A stretch of 64,000 bases of DNA from Rhodopseudomonas palustris (GTDB taxonomy: Bacteria > Pseudomonadota > Alphaproteobacteria > Rhizobiales > Xanthobacteraceae), in assembly GCF_007005445.1 (NCBI RefSeq), contig NZ_CP041387.1, positions 806,001 to 870,000 on the forward strand. Direction: 5' to 3'. The notes beneath the pieces were generated by a model, which made no database searches, was not told the origin of the DNA, and saw nothing but the letters and a program-made list of their open reading frames with translations. This document shows positions 1 through 9,403 of this stretch, piece after piece (the stretch's first letter is position 1; the number at the start of each line of letters is the position of its first letter). A program made the position numbers and the translations under genes.

Positions 1-408
1 CAGCGCGACGATCTGGTGGTGATCCTGGCCGGCTATGCCGACCGGATGGAGAAGTTCTTCCAGAGCAATCCCGGCTTCCGCTCGCGGATCGCCCACCATA
101 TCGACTTCCCCGACTACACCGACGGCGAATTGCTGACGATCGCCGAAGGGATGCTGAACGAGCAGAACTATCACTTCGCCCCGGAAGCGAAGGCCGCGTT
201 CGAGCGCTACATCGGCATCCGCAAGACCCAGCCGTTGTTCGCCAACGCCCGCTCGATCCGCAACGCGCTGGACCGCATCCGCCTGCGCCAGGCCAACCGC
301 CTGATCGCCGACCTCGACCGCTCGCTGACCGCCGAGGACATCATGACGATCGAAGCGAGCGATGTGCTGGCGAGCCGGGTGTTCGGGAAGGGCGAGGGGA
401 CAAACTAA
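1..408 (+). CDS. cbbX: CbbX, red-type RuBisCO activase, C-terminal part
   Basis: Open from the first base in frame 1, so the gene begins before the window. The 135 residues seen hold the end of the AAA+ module ([12 protein letters not shown], then [14 protein letters not shown] with a sensor/arginine-finger type R-S-R) and the helical lid, ending [12 protein letters not shown]. CbbX is a hexameric ATPase that frees sugar-phosphate-inhibited red-type RuBisCO by pulling on the large-subunit C-terminus. Its genes normally follow cbbLS, so cbbLS is expected just upstream. Identification rests on close resemblance of this lid region to known CbbX; the Walker motifs lie outside the window. The gene is followed directly by an intergenic repeat and no clear T-rich terminator is visible. 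Confidence 0.9.
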   Translation, partial: QRDDLVVILAGYADRMEKFFQSNPGFRSRIAHHIDFPDYTDGELLTIAEGMLNEQNYHFAPEAKAAFERYIGIRKTQPLFANARSIRNALDRIRLRQANRLIADLDRSLTAEDIMTIEASDVLASRVFGKGEGTN

Positions 409-414
409 TCGACG

Positions 415-528
415 GTCATTCCGGGGCGCGCGAAGCGCGAACCCGGAATCCAGAAGTTGTTGCGACGCCGGATGCTCCACAGCTCGGGATTCCGGGTTCG
501 CTCGCTCGCGCGAGCGCCCCGGAATGAC
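415..528. repeat. Dispersed palindromic repeat, family A, two arms
   Basis: The left arm starts GTCATTCCGGGGCGCG and ends GAACCCGGAATC. The right arm starts GATTCCGGGTTCGC and ends GCGCCCCGGAATGAC, so the whole element can fold into one long hairpin, with a smaller GC palindrome inside each arm. Further copies in the window lie at 684, 6141, 30424, 36112, 44625, 54263 and 56395, always between genes. Such elements are typical of Rhodopseudomonas/Bradyrhizobium genomes. This copy sits just after cbbX and could serve as a 3' RNA hairpin. Confidence 0.9.
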
Positions 529-549
529 GAGTGTGGTGCAAGAGAGCGC

Positions 550-612
550 TTACCCTTGTAACGCCTTCAACACCTCGTCCCGGCGCTCGACCATCATGGT
601 GTGGCCGGCACC
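550..612 (-). pseudogene. Detached duplicate of the hydrolase C-terminus
   Basis: Read on the minus strand, this stretch encodes GAGHTMMVERRDEVLKALQG and a stop, matching the last residues of the hydrolase at 746-1528 (ERPDEVLKALQG) with one change. It has no start and no upstream coding sequence. It arose with the duplication at 462-820 and is a relic rather than a gene. Confidence 0.85.
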
Positions 613-621
613 TTGAGGATC

Positions 622-644
622 ACCCTCCCCCTCCAGGGGAGGGT
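622..644. repeat. Small hairpin ACCCTCCCC/GGGGAGGGT
   Basis: A 9-bp perfect inverted repeat with a five-base loop (CTCCA) lies in the spacer between the two direct copies. It has no T-run on either side that would make it a convincing terminator. It may be another short repeat unit inserted at the duplication junction. Confidence 0.6.
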
Positions 645-683
645 GAAGAGAACGTGTGGCGACGCCGGGTGCTCCACAGCTCG

Positions 684-725
684 GGATTCCGGGTTCGCTC
701 GCTGGCGCGAGCGCCCCGGAATGAC
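684..725. repeat. Family A repeat, single arm
   Basis: Only the right arm (GGATTCCGGGTTCGC through GCGCCCCGGAATGAC) is present, copied with the direct duplication. It lies just downstream of the minus-strand hydrolase stop at 746. Confidence 0.85.
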
Positions 726-745
726 GGGCGTGGGCTGGCGGACGC

Positions 746-1528
746 TTACCCCTGCAGCGCCTTGAGTACCTCGTCCGGGCGCTCGACCATCATGGTGTGG
801 CCGGCGCCTTTCAGGATCACGGTGCGTGAATCCGCAATCGCGGCTGCCAGCGTCTTGCCGTTCTTGGTCGGGGTCATCATGTCGCGTTCGCCGAGGATGA
901 ACAGCGTCGGCACCGTCACCTTCGCCGCGGCCGTCAGCGCGTCCTTGTAGTCGTTGCAGGCGGACAGATCGTTGAAGATCACGCCGGGCTTGTTGGCTTC
1001 GAGCACGCGTACCGAGCCGCCGTGCATCCACAGGCCGGGAGCGAGGTTGCCGCCGATCTCGGCATCCGGGCCGAGGCCCCAGATCGTCATCATCGCAACC
1101 GCGGCAGGGTCGTTGGCCTCGGCAGCTTTCAGCAGATCCGGGCCGACCGCCATGGTCGAGGTGGTGCCAATCAGTGCCAGCGACGCCACCTTGGCCGGGT
1201 GGCGCGCGGCGGTCTCCAGCGCGATCAGCGAGCCCATCGAATGGCCGATCAGCTTGGCCGGCTGCGCGCCCGTGGCGTCGAGCAGCGCGGCGATCCAGTC
1301 GGCCATTTCGGCGATCGTCTTCAGCGGCTCGCCGCCGGAGCGGCCGTGGCCGGGGAGGTCGGGCGCCAGCACAGCATAGCCGTGGTGCGCGAACCAGCGC
1401 GTCTGCAACGCCCACACCGAGCGGTCGAAGCCGGCGCCGTGAATGAACACCGCGGCGGGCAGCGACGCGTCGAACGGCTTGCCGCCGGTGGCAACGAAGG
1501 TGTCTGTCCCGTTGACCTTGATCTGCAT
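746..1528 (-). CDS. Alpha/beta-fold hydrolase
   Basis: 260 residues, the usual size for a single-domain alpha/beta hydrolase. The oxyanion-hole region is FIHGAG near residue 30, the nucleophile elbow is GHSMGS near 95, a likely acid follows ILGERDMMTP, and the catalytic histidine is in GAGHTMMVERPDEV near the end. It is probably a cytoplasmic esterase or lyase of the family; the substrate cannot be told. Its start lies three bases from the stop of the upstream sulfhydrylase gene on the same strand, so the two are probably co-transcribed. Its last codons are duplicated downstream. Confidence 0.85.
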   Translation of the reverse strand: MQIKVNGTDTFVATGGKPFDASLPAAVFIHGAGFDRSVWALQTRWFAHHGYAVLAPDLPGHGRSGGEPLKTIAEMADWIAALLDATGAQPAKLIGHSMGSLIALETAARHPAKVASLALIGTTSTMAVGPDLLKAAEANDPAAVAMMTIWGLGPDAEIGGNLAPGLWMHGGSVRVLEANKPGVIFNDLSACNDYKDALTAAAKVTVPTLFILGERDMMTPTKNGKTLAAAIADSRTVILKGAGHTMMVERPDEVLKALQG

Positions 1529-1531
1529 GAC

Positions 1532-2827
1532 TCAGCCCTTCTGCGAAACGCGCAGAGCCTGCGCCAGGTCAGCGATAATGTCGTCGGCGGTCTCGATGCC
1601 GACCGACAGCCGGATCAGCTCCTCGCCGATGCCGGCGGCCTTCAGTTGCTCCGCGGTCATCTGCTGATGCGTGGTCGAAGCCGGATGAATCACCAGCGTC
1701 TTGGCGTCGCCGACATTGGCGAGATGGCTGGTCAGCCGCAGCGCTTCGATGAACTTGCGGCCGGCGGCGCGGCCGCCCTTGATGCCGAACGAGATGATCG
1801 AGCCGGCGCCGTTCGGCAGCAGCGTCTTTGCCAGTTCGTAGTCGGGGTGGTTCTCCAGCGTCGGATGCAGCACCCAATCGACCGCTTTGTTGGCCTGGAG
1901 GAAGTCGAGCACCGCCCTGGTGTTGGCGACATGCCGATCCATCCGCACCGGCAGCGTCTCGATGCCCTGCAGCAACTGGAACGCATTGGTCGGCGAAAGA
2001 CACGCGCCGAAGTCGCGCAGTCCTTCCATCCGGGCGCGGATTACAAACGCGGGCGGGCCGAACTGCTCGTCGAAGACGACGTCGTGATAGCCGGCATAGG
2101 GCTCGGTCAGCGTCGGAAACTTGCCGGAGCCGCGCCAGTCGAACCGGCCGCCGTCGACCAGCACACCGCCGATCGCAATGCCGTGGCCGCCGAGCCATTT
2201 GGTCGCCGAATGCATCACGATGTCGGCGCCGAGCTCGATCGGCTTGCTCAGGTAGGGCGTCGCGAAGGTGTTGTCGATCAGGAGCGGGATCTTCGCCTCG
2301 TGGGCGATTCCCGCGACCTTCGGGATGTCGAGCACTTCGAGGCCCGGATTGCCGATGGTCTCGCCGATCATCAGCCGGGTGTTCGGCTGGATCGCTGCCG
2401 CAAGGCCGGCGTGGTCGCGCGGCGCCACAAACGTCGTGGTGATGCCGAACCGCGGCAGCGTGTGCGCGAGCAGGTTGATCGTGCCGCCGTACAGCGAGGA
2501 TGAGGCGACGATGTGATCGCCGGCGTTCAACAGCGTCGCGATCGCAAGATGCAGCGCCGCCATGCCGCTCGCGGTCGCCACTGCGCCGACGCCGTTCTCC
2601 AGCGCGGCGATCCGCTCTTCCAGCACCGCGATCGTCGGGTTGGAAATCCGGGTGTACAGGTGGCCGGGCCGCTCCATGTTGAACAGCGCCGCGGCGTGGT
2701 CGGTGTCCTGAAACACGTAGGAGGTGGTCTGATAGATCGGCACCGCGCGCGAGCCGGTCAGCGGATCGGGATGCTGTCCGGCATGCAGGCTGAGGGTTTC
2801 AAATCCGGGCGGTTTGGGTGCGGCCAT
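1532..2827 (-). CDS. metY: O-acetylhomoserine sulfhydrylase (aminocarboxypropyltransferase)
   Basis: 431 residues, typical of the MetY branch of the Cys/Met-metabolism PLP enzymes. YTRISNPT near residue 58 is the family signature for substrate and phosphate binding. HSATKWLGGHG near residue 208 holds the Schiff-base lysine. The expected reaction is O-acetylhomoserine plus sulfide to homocysteine, in cytoplasmic methionine synthesis. MetZ-type O-succinylhomoserine enzymes are somewhat shorter, so MetY fits better. It is first in a two-gene unit with the hydrolase. No regulatory RNA was recognised upstream; the spacer holds a repeat element. Confidence 0.88.
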   Translation of the reverse strand: MAAPKPPGFETLSLHAGQHPDPLTGSRAVPIYQTTSYVFQDTDHAAALFNMERPGHLYTRISNPTIAVLEERIAALENGVGAVATASGMAALHLAIATLLNAGDHIVASSSLYGGTINLLAHTLPRFGITTTFVAPRDHAGLAAAIQPNTRLMIGETIGNPGLEVLDIPKVAGIAHEAKIPLLIDNTFATPYLSKPIELGADIVMHSATKWLGGHGIAIGGVLVDGGRFDWRGSGKFPTLTEPYAGYHDVVFDEQFGPPAFVIRARMEGLRDFGACLSPTNAFQLLQGIETLPVRMDRHVANTRAVLDFLQANKAVDWVLHPTLENHPDYELAKTLLPNGAGSIISFGIKGGRAAGRKFIEALRLTSHLANVGDAKTLVIHPASTTHQQMTAEQLKAAGIGEELIRLSVGIETADDIIADLAQALRVSQKG

Positions 2828-2870
2828 GATGTGCTCGGGATGTTTCCTGAAGGCTTGTTAGTTGGGCTCC

Positions 2871-2953
2871 GTCATTGCGAGCCGAAGGCGAAGCAATCCA
2901 GAAGCACCGTGCACGGAGCTGGATTGCTTCGTCGCTGCGCTCCTCGCAATGAC
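2871..2953. repeat. Dispersed palindromic repeat, family B
   Basis: Inverted arms GTCATTGCGAGC...GCAATCCAG and CTGGATTGCTTCGTC...CTCGCAATGAC flank a short centre. The sequence differs from family A but has the same design. It lies between metY and ptrB, both on the minus strand, where an RNA hairpin could act as a terminator or stabiliser. Confidence 0.85.
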
Positions 2954-2987
2954 GGGGAGGGGTTGTCTGAATGGCTTTATGCCACGC

Positions 2988-5105
2988 TCACGCCGCGGCG
3001 TCAGCCAGGCCGACCGCCCACAGCGCGAAGGCATAGACGATCGCGATCTCGTCGAGCCGGCTGAAGCGGCCGGAGGCGCCGCCGTGGCCGGCGCCCATGT
3101 TGATACGCAGCAGCACCGGACCGCCGCCGGTCATGGTGGCGCGCAGCTTCGCCACCCATTTGGCCGGCTCCCAATAGGTGACGCGCGGATCGGTGAGACC
3201 GCCCATCGCCAGGATAGCCGGATATTCTTTGGCGGCGACGTTATCGTAGGGCGAATACGACAGGATGGTCTTGAAGTCGGCTTCGCTCGCAATCGGATTG
3301 CCCCACTCCGGCCACTCTGGAGGCGTCAGCGGCAGGGTGTCGTCCAGCATGGTGTTGAGCACGTCGACGAACGGCACCTCGGCGACGATGCCGGCGAACA
3401 GCTCACCGGCGCGATTAGCGACCGCGCCCATCAGCATGCCGCCGGCGCTGCCGCCGTGGGCGACGATACGCTTGGGCGAGGTGTAGTTCGCAGCACACAG
3501 CGCGCGGGCGCTGGCGGCGAAGTCGTCGAACGAGTTGGGCTTCTTCTCGCGCTTGCCGTCCAGATACCAGCCCCAGCCCTTGTCGGCGCCGCCGCGGATG
3601 TGGGCGATCGCATAGACGAAGCCGCGATCGACCAGCGACAGCGCGTTGGCCGAAAAGCCGGCGCCCATCGCGTGGCCATACGAGCCGTAGCCGTACAGCA
3701 GCAGTGGTGCCTTTCCATCGAGTGTGAGGCTGGCCCGATGCAGGATCGACACCGGCACCTCGGCGCCGTCGTCCGCCTTCGCCATGATCCGGGTGGTGAC
3801 GTAGTCGGCCGGATTATGGCCGGAGGGAATCTCCTGGCGCTTGCACAAGACGCGCTGCCGCGTCGCCATGTCGTAATCATAGACTTCCGACGGCGTCGTC
3901 ATCGACGAATACGAGAACCGCAGGTTCGTGGTGTCGAATTCGTAGCCGCCGATGGTGCCGAGCGAATACGCGGTCTCGGCGAACGCGATGGCGTGCTCGT
4001 CGCCGGTCTTCAGGTCGCGGATGGTGATCGACGGCAGCGCATTGGCGCGCTCCAGCCGGATCAGGTGGCAGGTGGTGAGATCGAAATCGATCACATAGAT
4101 CCCGGCGCGGTGCGGGATCAGGTCACGCCAGTTGTTGCGGGTCGGTTCAGCCAGCGGCGCGGTGACGATCTTGAAGTCGATCGCGCCGTCGGCATTGGTC
4201 AGGATGAACAGTTCGTCGCCGCGGTCGCCGAGCGAATACTGCACGCCGAGTTCGCGCTTTGCGACGAGGCGCGGCGGCGCGGTCGGGTCGGAGACGTCGA
4301 TCAACCGCTGCTCGGAAGTCTCGTGATCGCCGCCGGCGATGACGCAGAACCGGCCGCTGGTGCTTTCGTGGATGTGGGTGAACCAGCCGGAATCCGGCTC
4401 TTCATAGATCAGAAGGTCGTCGGCCTGCTTCGTGCCAAGCTTGTGCAGCCACACCTGCATCGGGCGGTGGTTGTCGTCGAGCTTGACGTAGAAGAACGCG
4501 CTCGAATCCGCGGTCCACACCAGACCGCCGTCGGTCTCCTCGACCACGTCGGCCAGGTCCTGCTTGGTCGCCCAGTCGCGGACGCGGATGGTGTAGTATT
4601 CCGAGCCCTTGGTGTCGGCACTCCAGCCTTCGAGCTTGTGGTCGAGCGAATGCCGGCGATCGCCGAACTGGAAGTAGTCGTGGCCCTTGGCCAGTTCGTC
4701 GCCGTCGAGGATGATGTCGATCTCGCCGCTGCCGTCGCGCGCGACGCGGCCGTACAGCGGATGCTGGCCGCCCTCGCGATATTTGCGCAAGTAAGCGTAA
4801 GGCCCATCCGGCGACGGGACGCTGGAATCGTCCTCCTTGATCCGGCCGCGCATCTCAGCGACCAGCTTCTTCTGCAAACTGGTGGTGTGGCCGAGCACGC
4901 TGTCGGTGTAGCCGTTCTCGGCCTCGAGATAGCTGCGGATGTCCGGATCGAGCAGCGACGGATCGCGCAGCACCTCCTGCCAGTTCGGATCCTTCAGCCA
5001 GGCATAGTCGTCGGTCAGCGTGATGCCGTGGGTGGTGAAGCTATGCGGACGGCGCGGCGCGACCGGCGGTTGCTGGTTGGCGGCACGGGGCAGGGCAGAG
5101 GTCAT
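2988..5105 (-). CDS. ptrB: Oligopeptidase B (S9A prolyl oligopeptidase family)
   Basis: 705 residues, the family length, with no signal peptide, so cytoplasmic. An N-terminal beta-propeller (about 1-410) gates access. The C-terminal alpha/beta hydrolase domain carries the nucleophile in AHGGSAGG, the acid in GGLTDPRV and the histidine in GAGHGG. Oligopeptidase B cuts short peptides after Arg or Lys; the WPEWGNP stretch after the nucleophile is typical of this subfamily. It stands alone, separated from metY by a repeat and divergent from the DapA-like gene. Confidence 0.9.
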   Translation of the reverse strand: MTSALPRAANQQPPVAPRRPHSFTTHGITLTDDYAWLKDPNWQEVLRDPSLLDPDIRSYLEAENGYTDSVLGHTTSLQKKLVAEMRGRIKEDDSSVPSPDGPYAYLRKYREGGQHPLYGRVARDGSGEIDIILDGDELAKGHDYFQFGDRRHSLDHKLEGWSADTKGSEYYTIRVRDWATKQDLADVVEETDGGLVWTADSSAFFYVKLDDNHRPMQVWLHKLGTKQADDLLIYEEPDSGWFTHIHESTSGRFCVIAGGDHETSEQRLIDVSDPTAPPRLVAKRELGVQYSLGDRGDELFILTNADGAIDFKIVTAPLAEPTRNNWRDLIPHRAGIYVIDFDLTTCHLIRLERANALPSITIRDLKTGDEHAIAFAETAYSLGTIGGYEFDTTNLRFSYSSMTTPSEVYDYDMATRQRVLCKRQEIPSGHNPADYVTTRIMAKADDGAEVPVSILHRASLTLDGKAPLLLYGYGSYGHAMGAGFSANALSLVDRGFVYAIAHIRGGADKGWGWYLDGKREKKPNSFDDFAASARALCAANYTSPKRIVAHGGSAGGMLMGAVANRAGELFAGIVAEVPFVDVLNTMLDDTLPLTPPEWPEWGNPIASEADFKTILSYSPYDNVAAKEYPAILAMGGLTDPRVTYWEPAKWVAKLRATMTGGGPVLLRINMGAGHGGASGRFSRLDEIAIVYAFALWAVGLADAAA

Positions 5106-5225
5106 CGGCAGGTCTCGTTCAGGGTGGGTCGGGCAGGCTTAGCACGTTTCCGCCTTGCGGCGCCGGGCGGATTGCGCTGGATAGGCGCCGGGCGCCGGTT
5201 CCGGCGGCCCGATGTGGACAAGTGA

Positions 5226-6113
<888 letters not shown>

Positions 6114-6140
6114 CCTCTCGGGGCGAGCATTCCTTGCTGC

Positions 6141-6257
6141 GTCATTCCGGGGCGCGCCGCAGGCGCGAACCCGGAATCTGGAGCTGTTGAGCACCCCATC
6201 GTTGTAAAAACGTCTGGATTCCGGGTTCGCTCGCGTTCGCGAGCGCCCCGGAATGAC
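6141..6257. repeat. Dispersed palindromic repeat, family A, two arms
   Basis: Arms begin GTCATTCCGGGGCGCG and end GCGCCCCGGAATGAC, with about 36 bp between them. It lies just downstream of the aldolase gene and upstream of the molybdenum hydroxylase gene, both on the plus strand. Confidence 0.9.
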
Positions 6258-6376
6258 CACGTAAACATGGTGCTTGCGCGCATCGCAACGACACCCGTCC
6301 GCCCCCGCGCCCCTCTTGGCGTACCGCTCGGTTCTCCGCTAAAACTGCGGCCAAGCAAGCAACAAAAGGAAACGGC

Positions 6377-8707
6377 ATGAACATTCTCCCCGGCTCGATG
6401 CGGTTCGGCGCGGGTCAGCCCGTCAAGCGTCTGGAAGATCAGCGCCTGCTCACCGGGCACGGCGGCTATCTCGACGACAAGTCCGCCGACGGGGCGTTGT
6501 GGCTGGTGGTGATGCGGTCGCCGCATGCGCATGCCGATCTCGTTTCGATCGACACCGAGGCGGCGAAGGCGATGCCGGGTGTGGAGGCGGTGCTGACCGG
6601 CGCCGATCTCGTCGCCGACGATGTCGGCACCATCCCGACGCTGCCGATCTTCAAGCGGCCGGACGGCTCGCCGATGGCGCTGCCGCTGCGCCGGCTGCTG
6701 GCGCACGAGAAGGTGCGCTTCGTCGGCGAGCCGGTCGCCGCCGTGGTCGCGACCTCGCAGCTCGCCGCGCAGGCGGCGATCGAGGCGATCGCGGTCGAGT
6801 ACCACGAACTGCCGGCGGTGACCGATCCGACCGCGGCGATCCAGCCCGGCGCGCCGGCGGTGTGGGCCGAGACACCCGACAACATCGTGGCCGCGATGAG
6901 CTATGGCGATGCCGCCAAGGTCGATGCTGCGTTTGCCAGCGCCGCCCACACCGTGTCGCTCGATCTCGTCAGCCAGCGGCTGATCCCGTCGGCGATGGAG
7001 CCGCGCTCGACCATTGCGGAGATCGAGAAGAAGACCGGCCGGCTGATCCTGCACACCCAGTCGCAGACGCCGGGCCAGACCCGCGACGCGCTTGCCGAGG
7101 CCATTCTGAAGCGGCCGAAGGAGAGCATTCAGGTGCTGGTCGGCGACATCGGCGGCGGCTTCGGCCAGAAGACCGGCGTCTATCCGGAAGATGCGCTGGT
7201 GGCTTACGCGGCGGTGAAGCTGAACCGCAAGATCCGCTGGCGCGGCGATCGCACCGATGAGTTCGTCGGCGGCACCCATGGCCGCGATCTGACCTCGACA
7301 GCCTCGTTCGCGCTCGATGCAAAGGGCAAGGTGCTGGCCTATCGCGTCAGCTCGATCGGCGGCACCGGCGCTTACCTGGCGGGGGCCGGCGTGATCATTC
7401 CGCTGGTGCTCGGCCCGTTCGTGCAGACCGGCGTGTATCACCTCCCGGTGGTGCATTTCGACATCAAGGCGGTGATGACCCACACCGCGCCGGTCGGCGC
7501 CTATCGCGGCGCCGGGCGGCCTGAAGCGGTGTATATCGTCGAGCGGCTGATGGACGCCGCGGCGCGCAAGCTCAACATGGACCCGCGCGCGATCCGCAAG
7601 ATCAACTACATCAAGCCGTCGCAACTGCCCTACACCAACGCGGTCGGCCAGGTGTACGACAGCGGCGCGTTCGCCCACATGATGGACCGCGCCGCCGAGC
7701 TGTCCGATTGGGACGGCTTCAAGGCGCGCAAGAAGGCGGCGCAGAAGAAGGGCCTGCTCTACGGCCGCGGCGTCACCAGCTACATCGAATGGACCGGCGG
7801 CCGCGCCCACACCGAGAACGTCAAGCTGCACGCTACCGCCGAAGGCCGCGTCGTGCTGCATTCCGGCACGCAGGCGATGGGGCAGGGGCTCGAGACCACC
7901 TACACCCAGATGATCGCCGCCGCGCTGGAGATTCCGATCGACAAGATCGACGTCGTCCAGGGCAACACCGATCTGGCGGTCGGCTTCGGCAGCGTCGGCT
8001 CGCGCTCGCTGTTCGTCGGCGGCACCGCGGTGGCGGTGGGAAGCGCCGACATGATCGCCAAGGCGCGCGAGAAGGCGGCGAACATTCTCGAAGCCTCGGT
8101 CGAGGACATCGAATACTCGGGCGGTATGCTGACCATCGCCGGCACCGATCGCAAGATCAGCCTGTTCGAGATCGCCGCCAAGGAGAAGGGCGCGCGGCTC
8201 AGCGTCGACTCCACCGGCGAGGTCGACGGCCCGTCGTGGCCGAACGGCGCGCATATCTGCGAGGTCGAGGTCGATCCGGAGACCGGCGTCAGCCGCGTGG
8301 TGCGCTACACCACGGTGGACGATGTCGGCAACGCGGTGAACCCGATGCTGGTCGCCGGCCAGATCCATGGCGGCATCGCCCAGGGCGTCGGCCAGGCGCT
8401 GTACGAGAACGCCGCCTACAACGACGATGGCCAGCTCCTGACCGCGAGCTATCTCGACTACTGCATCCCGCGCGCCGACAATCTGCCACCGATCAACGTC
8501 ACGCTCGATCCGTCGGCGCCGTGCCGGACCAACCCGCTCGGCGCCAAGGGCTGCGGCGAATCCGGCGCGATCGGCGGTCCGCCCTGCGTGGTGCACGGCG
8601 TGCTCGACGCGCTGGCCCCGCTCGGCGTCACCACCCTGAACACGCCGCTGACCCCGGAAAAGGTCTGGCGTGCGATTCAGGACGCCAAGTCGGCCCAGGC
8701 GGCCTAG
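6377..8707 (+). CDS. Xanthine dehydrogenase-family molybdopterin-binding subunit
   Basis: 776 residues, the length of CoxL/aldehyde-oxidase-type large subunits. It has the N-terminal hammerhead domain (about 15-130), GDIGGGFGQK of the molybdopterin-binding region, AYRGAGRPE, and the C-terminal GAKGCGESGAIGG with the catalytic glutamate. These enzymes hydroxylate aromatic heterocycles, aldehydes or CO. AYRGAGRPE lacks the active-site cysteine loop of true CO dehydrogenase. The usual FAD and 2Fe-2S subunit genes are absent on both sides, so partners must come from elsewhere or the protein is an orphan. The leader is GC-rich with a plausible AAAGGAAA ribosome site. Confidence 0.85.
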   Translation: MNILPGSMRFGAGQPVKRLEDQRLLTGHGGYLDDKSADGALWLVVMRSPHAHADLVSIDTEAAKAMPGVEAVLTGADLVADDVGTIPTLPIFKRPDGSPMALPLRRLLAHEKVRFVGEPVAAVVATSQLAAQAAIEAIAVEYHELPAVTDPTAAIQPGAPAVWAETPDNIVAAMSYGDAAKVDAAFASAAHTVSLDLVSQRLIPSAMEPRSTIAEIEKKTGRLILHTQSQTPGQTRDALAEAILKRPKESIQVLVGDIGGGFGQKTGVYPEDALVAYAAVKLNRKIRWRGDRTDEFVGGTHGRDLTSTASFALDAKGKVLAYRVSSIGGTGAYLAGAGVIIPLVLGPFVQTGVYHLPVVHFDIKAVMTHTAPVGAYRGAGRPEAVYIVERLMDAAARKLNMDPRAIRKINYIKPSQLPYTNAVGQVYDSGAFAHMMDRAAELSDWDGFKARKKAAQKKGLLYGRGVTSYIEWTGGRAHTENVKLHATAEGRVVLHSGTQAMGQGLETTYTQMIAAALEIPIDKIDVVQGNTDLAVGFGSVGSRSLFVGGTAVAVGSADMIAKAREKAANILEASVEDIEYSGGMLTIAGTDRKISLFEIAAKEKGARLSVDSTGEVDGPSWPNGAHICEVEVDPETGVSRVVRYTTVDDVGNAVNPMLVAGQIHGGIAQGVGQALYENAAYNDDGQLLTASYLDYCIPRADNLPPINVTLDPSAPCRTNPLGAKGCGESGAIGGPPCVVHGVLDALAPLGVTTLNTPLTPEKVWRAIQDAKSAQAA

Positions 8708-8784
8708 AACCTCAACGCCCGCAATACCGACAAAGACACACCGGCGCATGCTATGCTGCGCCGGTTCGCGTGCGGGAGAGATCG

Positions 8785-9399
8785 ATGCGGAAGTTTCTGA
8801 CGGTGCTGGCGGCGCTCGCCGCGCTCAGCCTGAGCAATTGCGGCTACAACACCATCCAGAGCGAAGACCAGGAGGTGAAGTCGACCTGGTCGGAGGTGGT
8901 GAACCAGTATCAGCGGCGCGCCGATCTGGTGCCGAACCTCGTCAACTCGGTGAAGGGCTTCGCCCAGCAGGAAAAGGACGTGCTGCTCGGCGTCACCAAC
9001 GCCCGCGCCAAGGTCGGCAGCATCCAGGCGACGCCCGAGGTGCTGAACGATCCGGCCGCGTTCCAGAAGTTCCAGCAGGCGCAGGGCGAATTGTCGAGCG
9101 CGCTGTCGCGGCTGTTGGTCGTCACCGAGAACTATCCGCAGCTCAAATCGGACGAGCTGTTCAAGAACCTGATGGCGCAGCTCGAAGGCACCGAGAACCG
9201 CATCGCCGTGGCGCGCAACCGCTACATCAAGGCGGTGCAGGCGTATAACGTCACGGTGCGCTCGGTGCCGACCAACTTCACCGCGATGCTGTTCGGCTAT
9301 CATGAAAAGCCGAACTTCACGGTGGAGAACGAGAAGGAGATCTCGACCGCGCCGAAGGTCGATTTCAGCCCGGCGCCGGCTCCGGCTCCGGCCAAGTAA
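8785..9399 (+). CDS. LemA family lipoprotein
   Basis: 204 residues from the ATG at 8785. The N-terminus MRKFLTVLAALAALSLSNC is a lipoprotein signal with the lipobox ending at Cys19, so it is probably anchored in a membrane facing the periplasm. The rest is the LemA four-helix core with YQRRADLVPNLVNSVKGF and ARNRYIKAVQAYN, then a Pro-Ala tail. The function of LemA proteins is poorly known. It heads an operon with two TPM-domain genes (4-bp gap), a common pairing. Confidence 0.9.
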   Translation: MRKFLTVLAALAALSLSNCGYNTIQSEDQEVKSTWSEVVNQYQRRADLVPNLVNSVKGFAQQEKDVLLGVTNARAKVGSIQATPEVLNDPAAFQKFQQAQGELSSALSRLLVVTENYPQLKSDELFKNLMAQLEGTENRIAVARNRYIKAVQAYNVTVRSVPTNFTAMLFGYHEKPNFTVENEKEISTAPKVDFSPAPAPAPAK

Positions 9400-9403
9400 G
9401 GCG

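Larger units (their letters stand above)
462..820. repeat. Imperfect direct duplication of about 162 bp
   Basis: Bases 462-623 and 659-820 are near-identical direct copies, starting GCGACGCCGG and ending AGGATCAC, separated by 35 bp. Each copy carries one arm of the family A repeat plus the 3' end of the alpha/beta hydrolase gene. The right copy belongs to the intact gene (stop at 746-748); the left is a detached tail. The copies differ by scattered substitutions and about a one-base indel, so the event is not recent. Confidence 0.9.

Noticed and set aside
415..528. A CRISPR array or an insertion sequence at the repeats
   Set aside because: The copies are inverted arms, not regular direct repeats with unique spacers, and no transposase gene or target-site duplication is seen.
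2862..5225. A long plus-strand frame opposite ptrB
   Set aside because: It starts inside a repeat, shows no motif, and opposes a complete oligopeptidase B with its catalytic triad.
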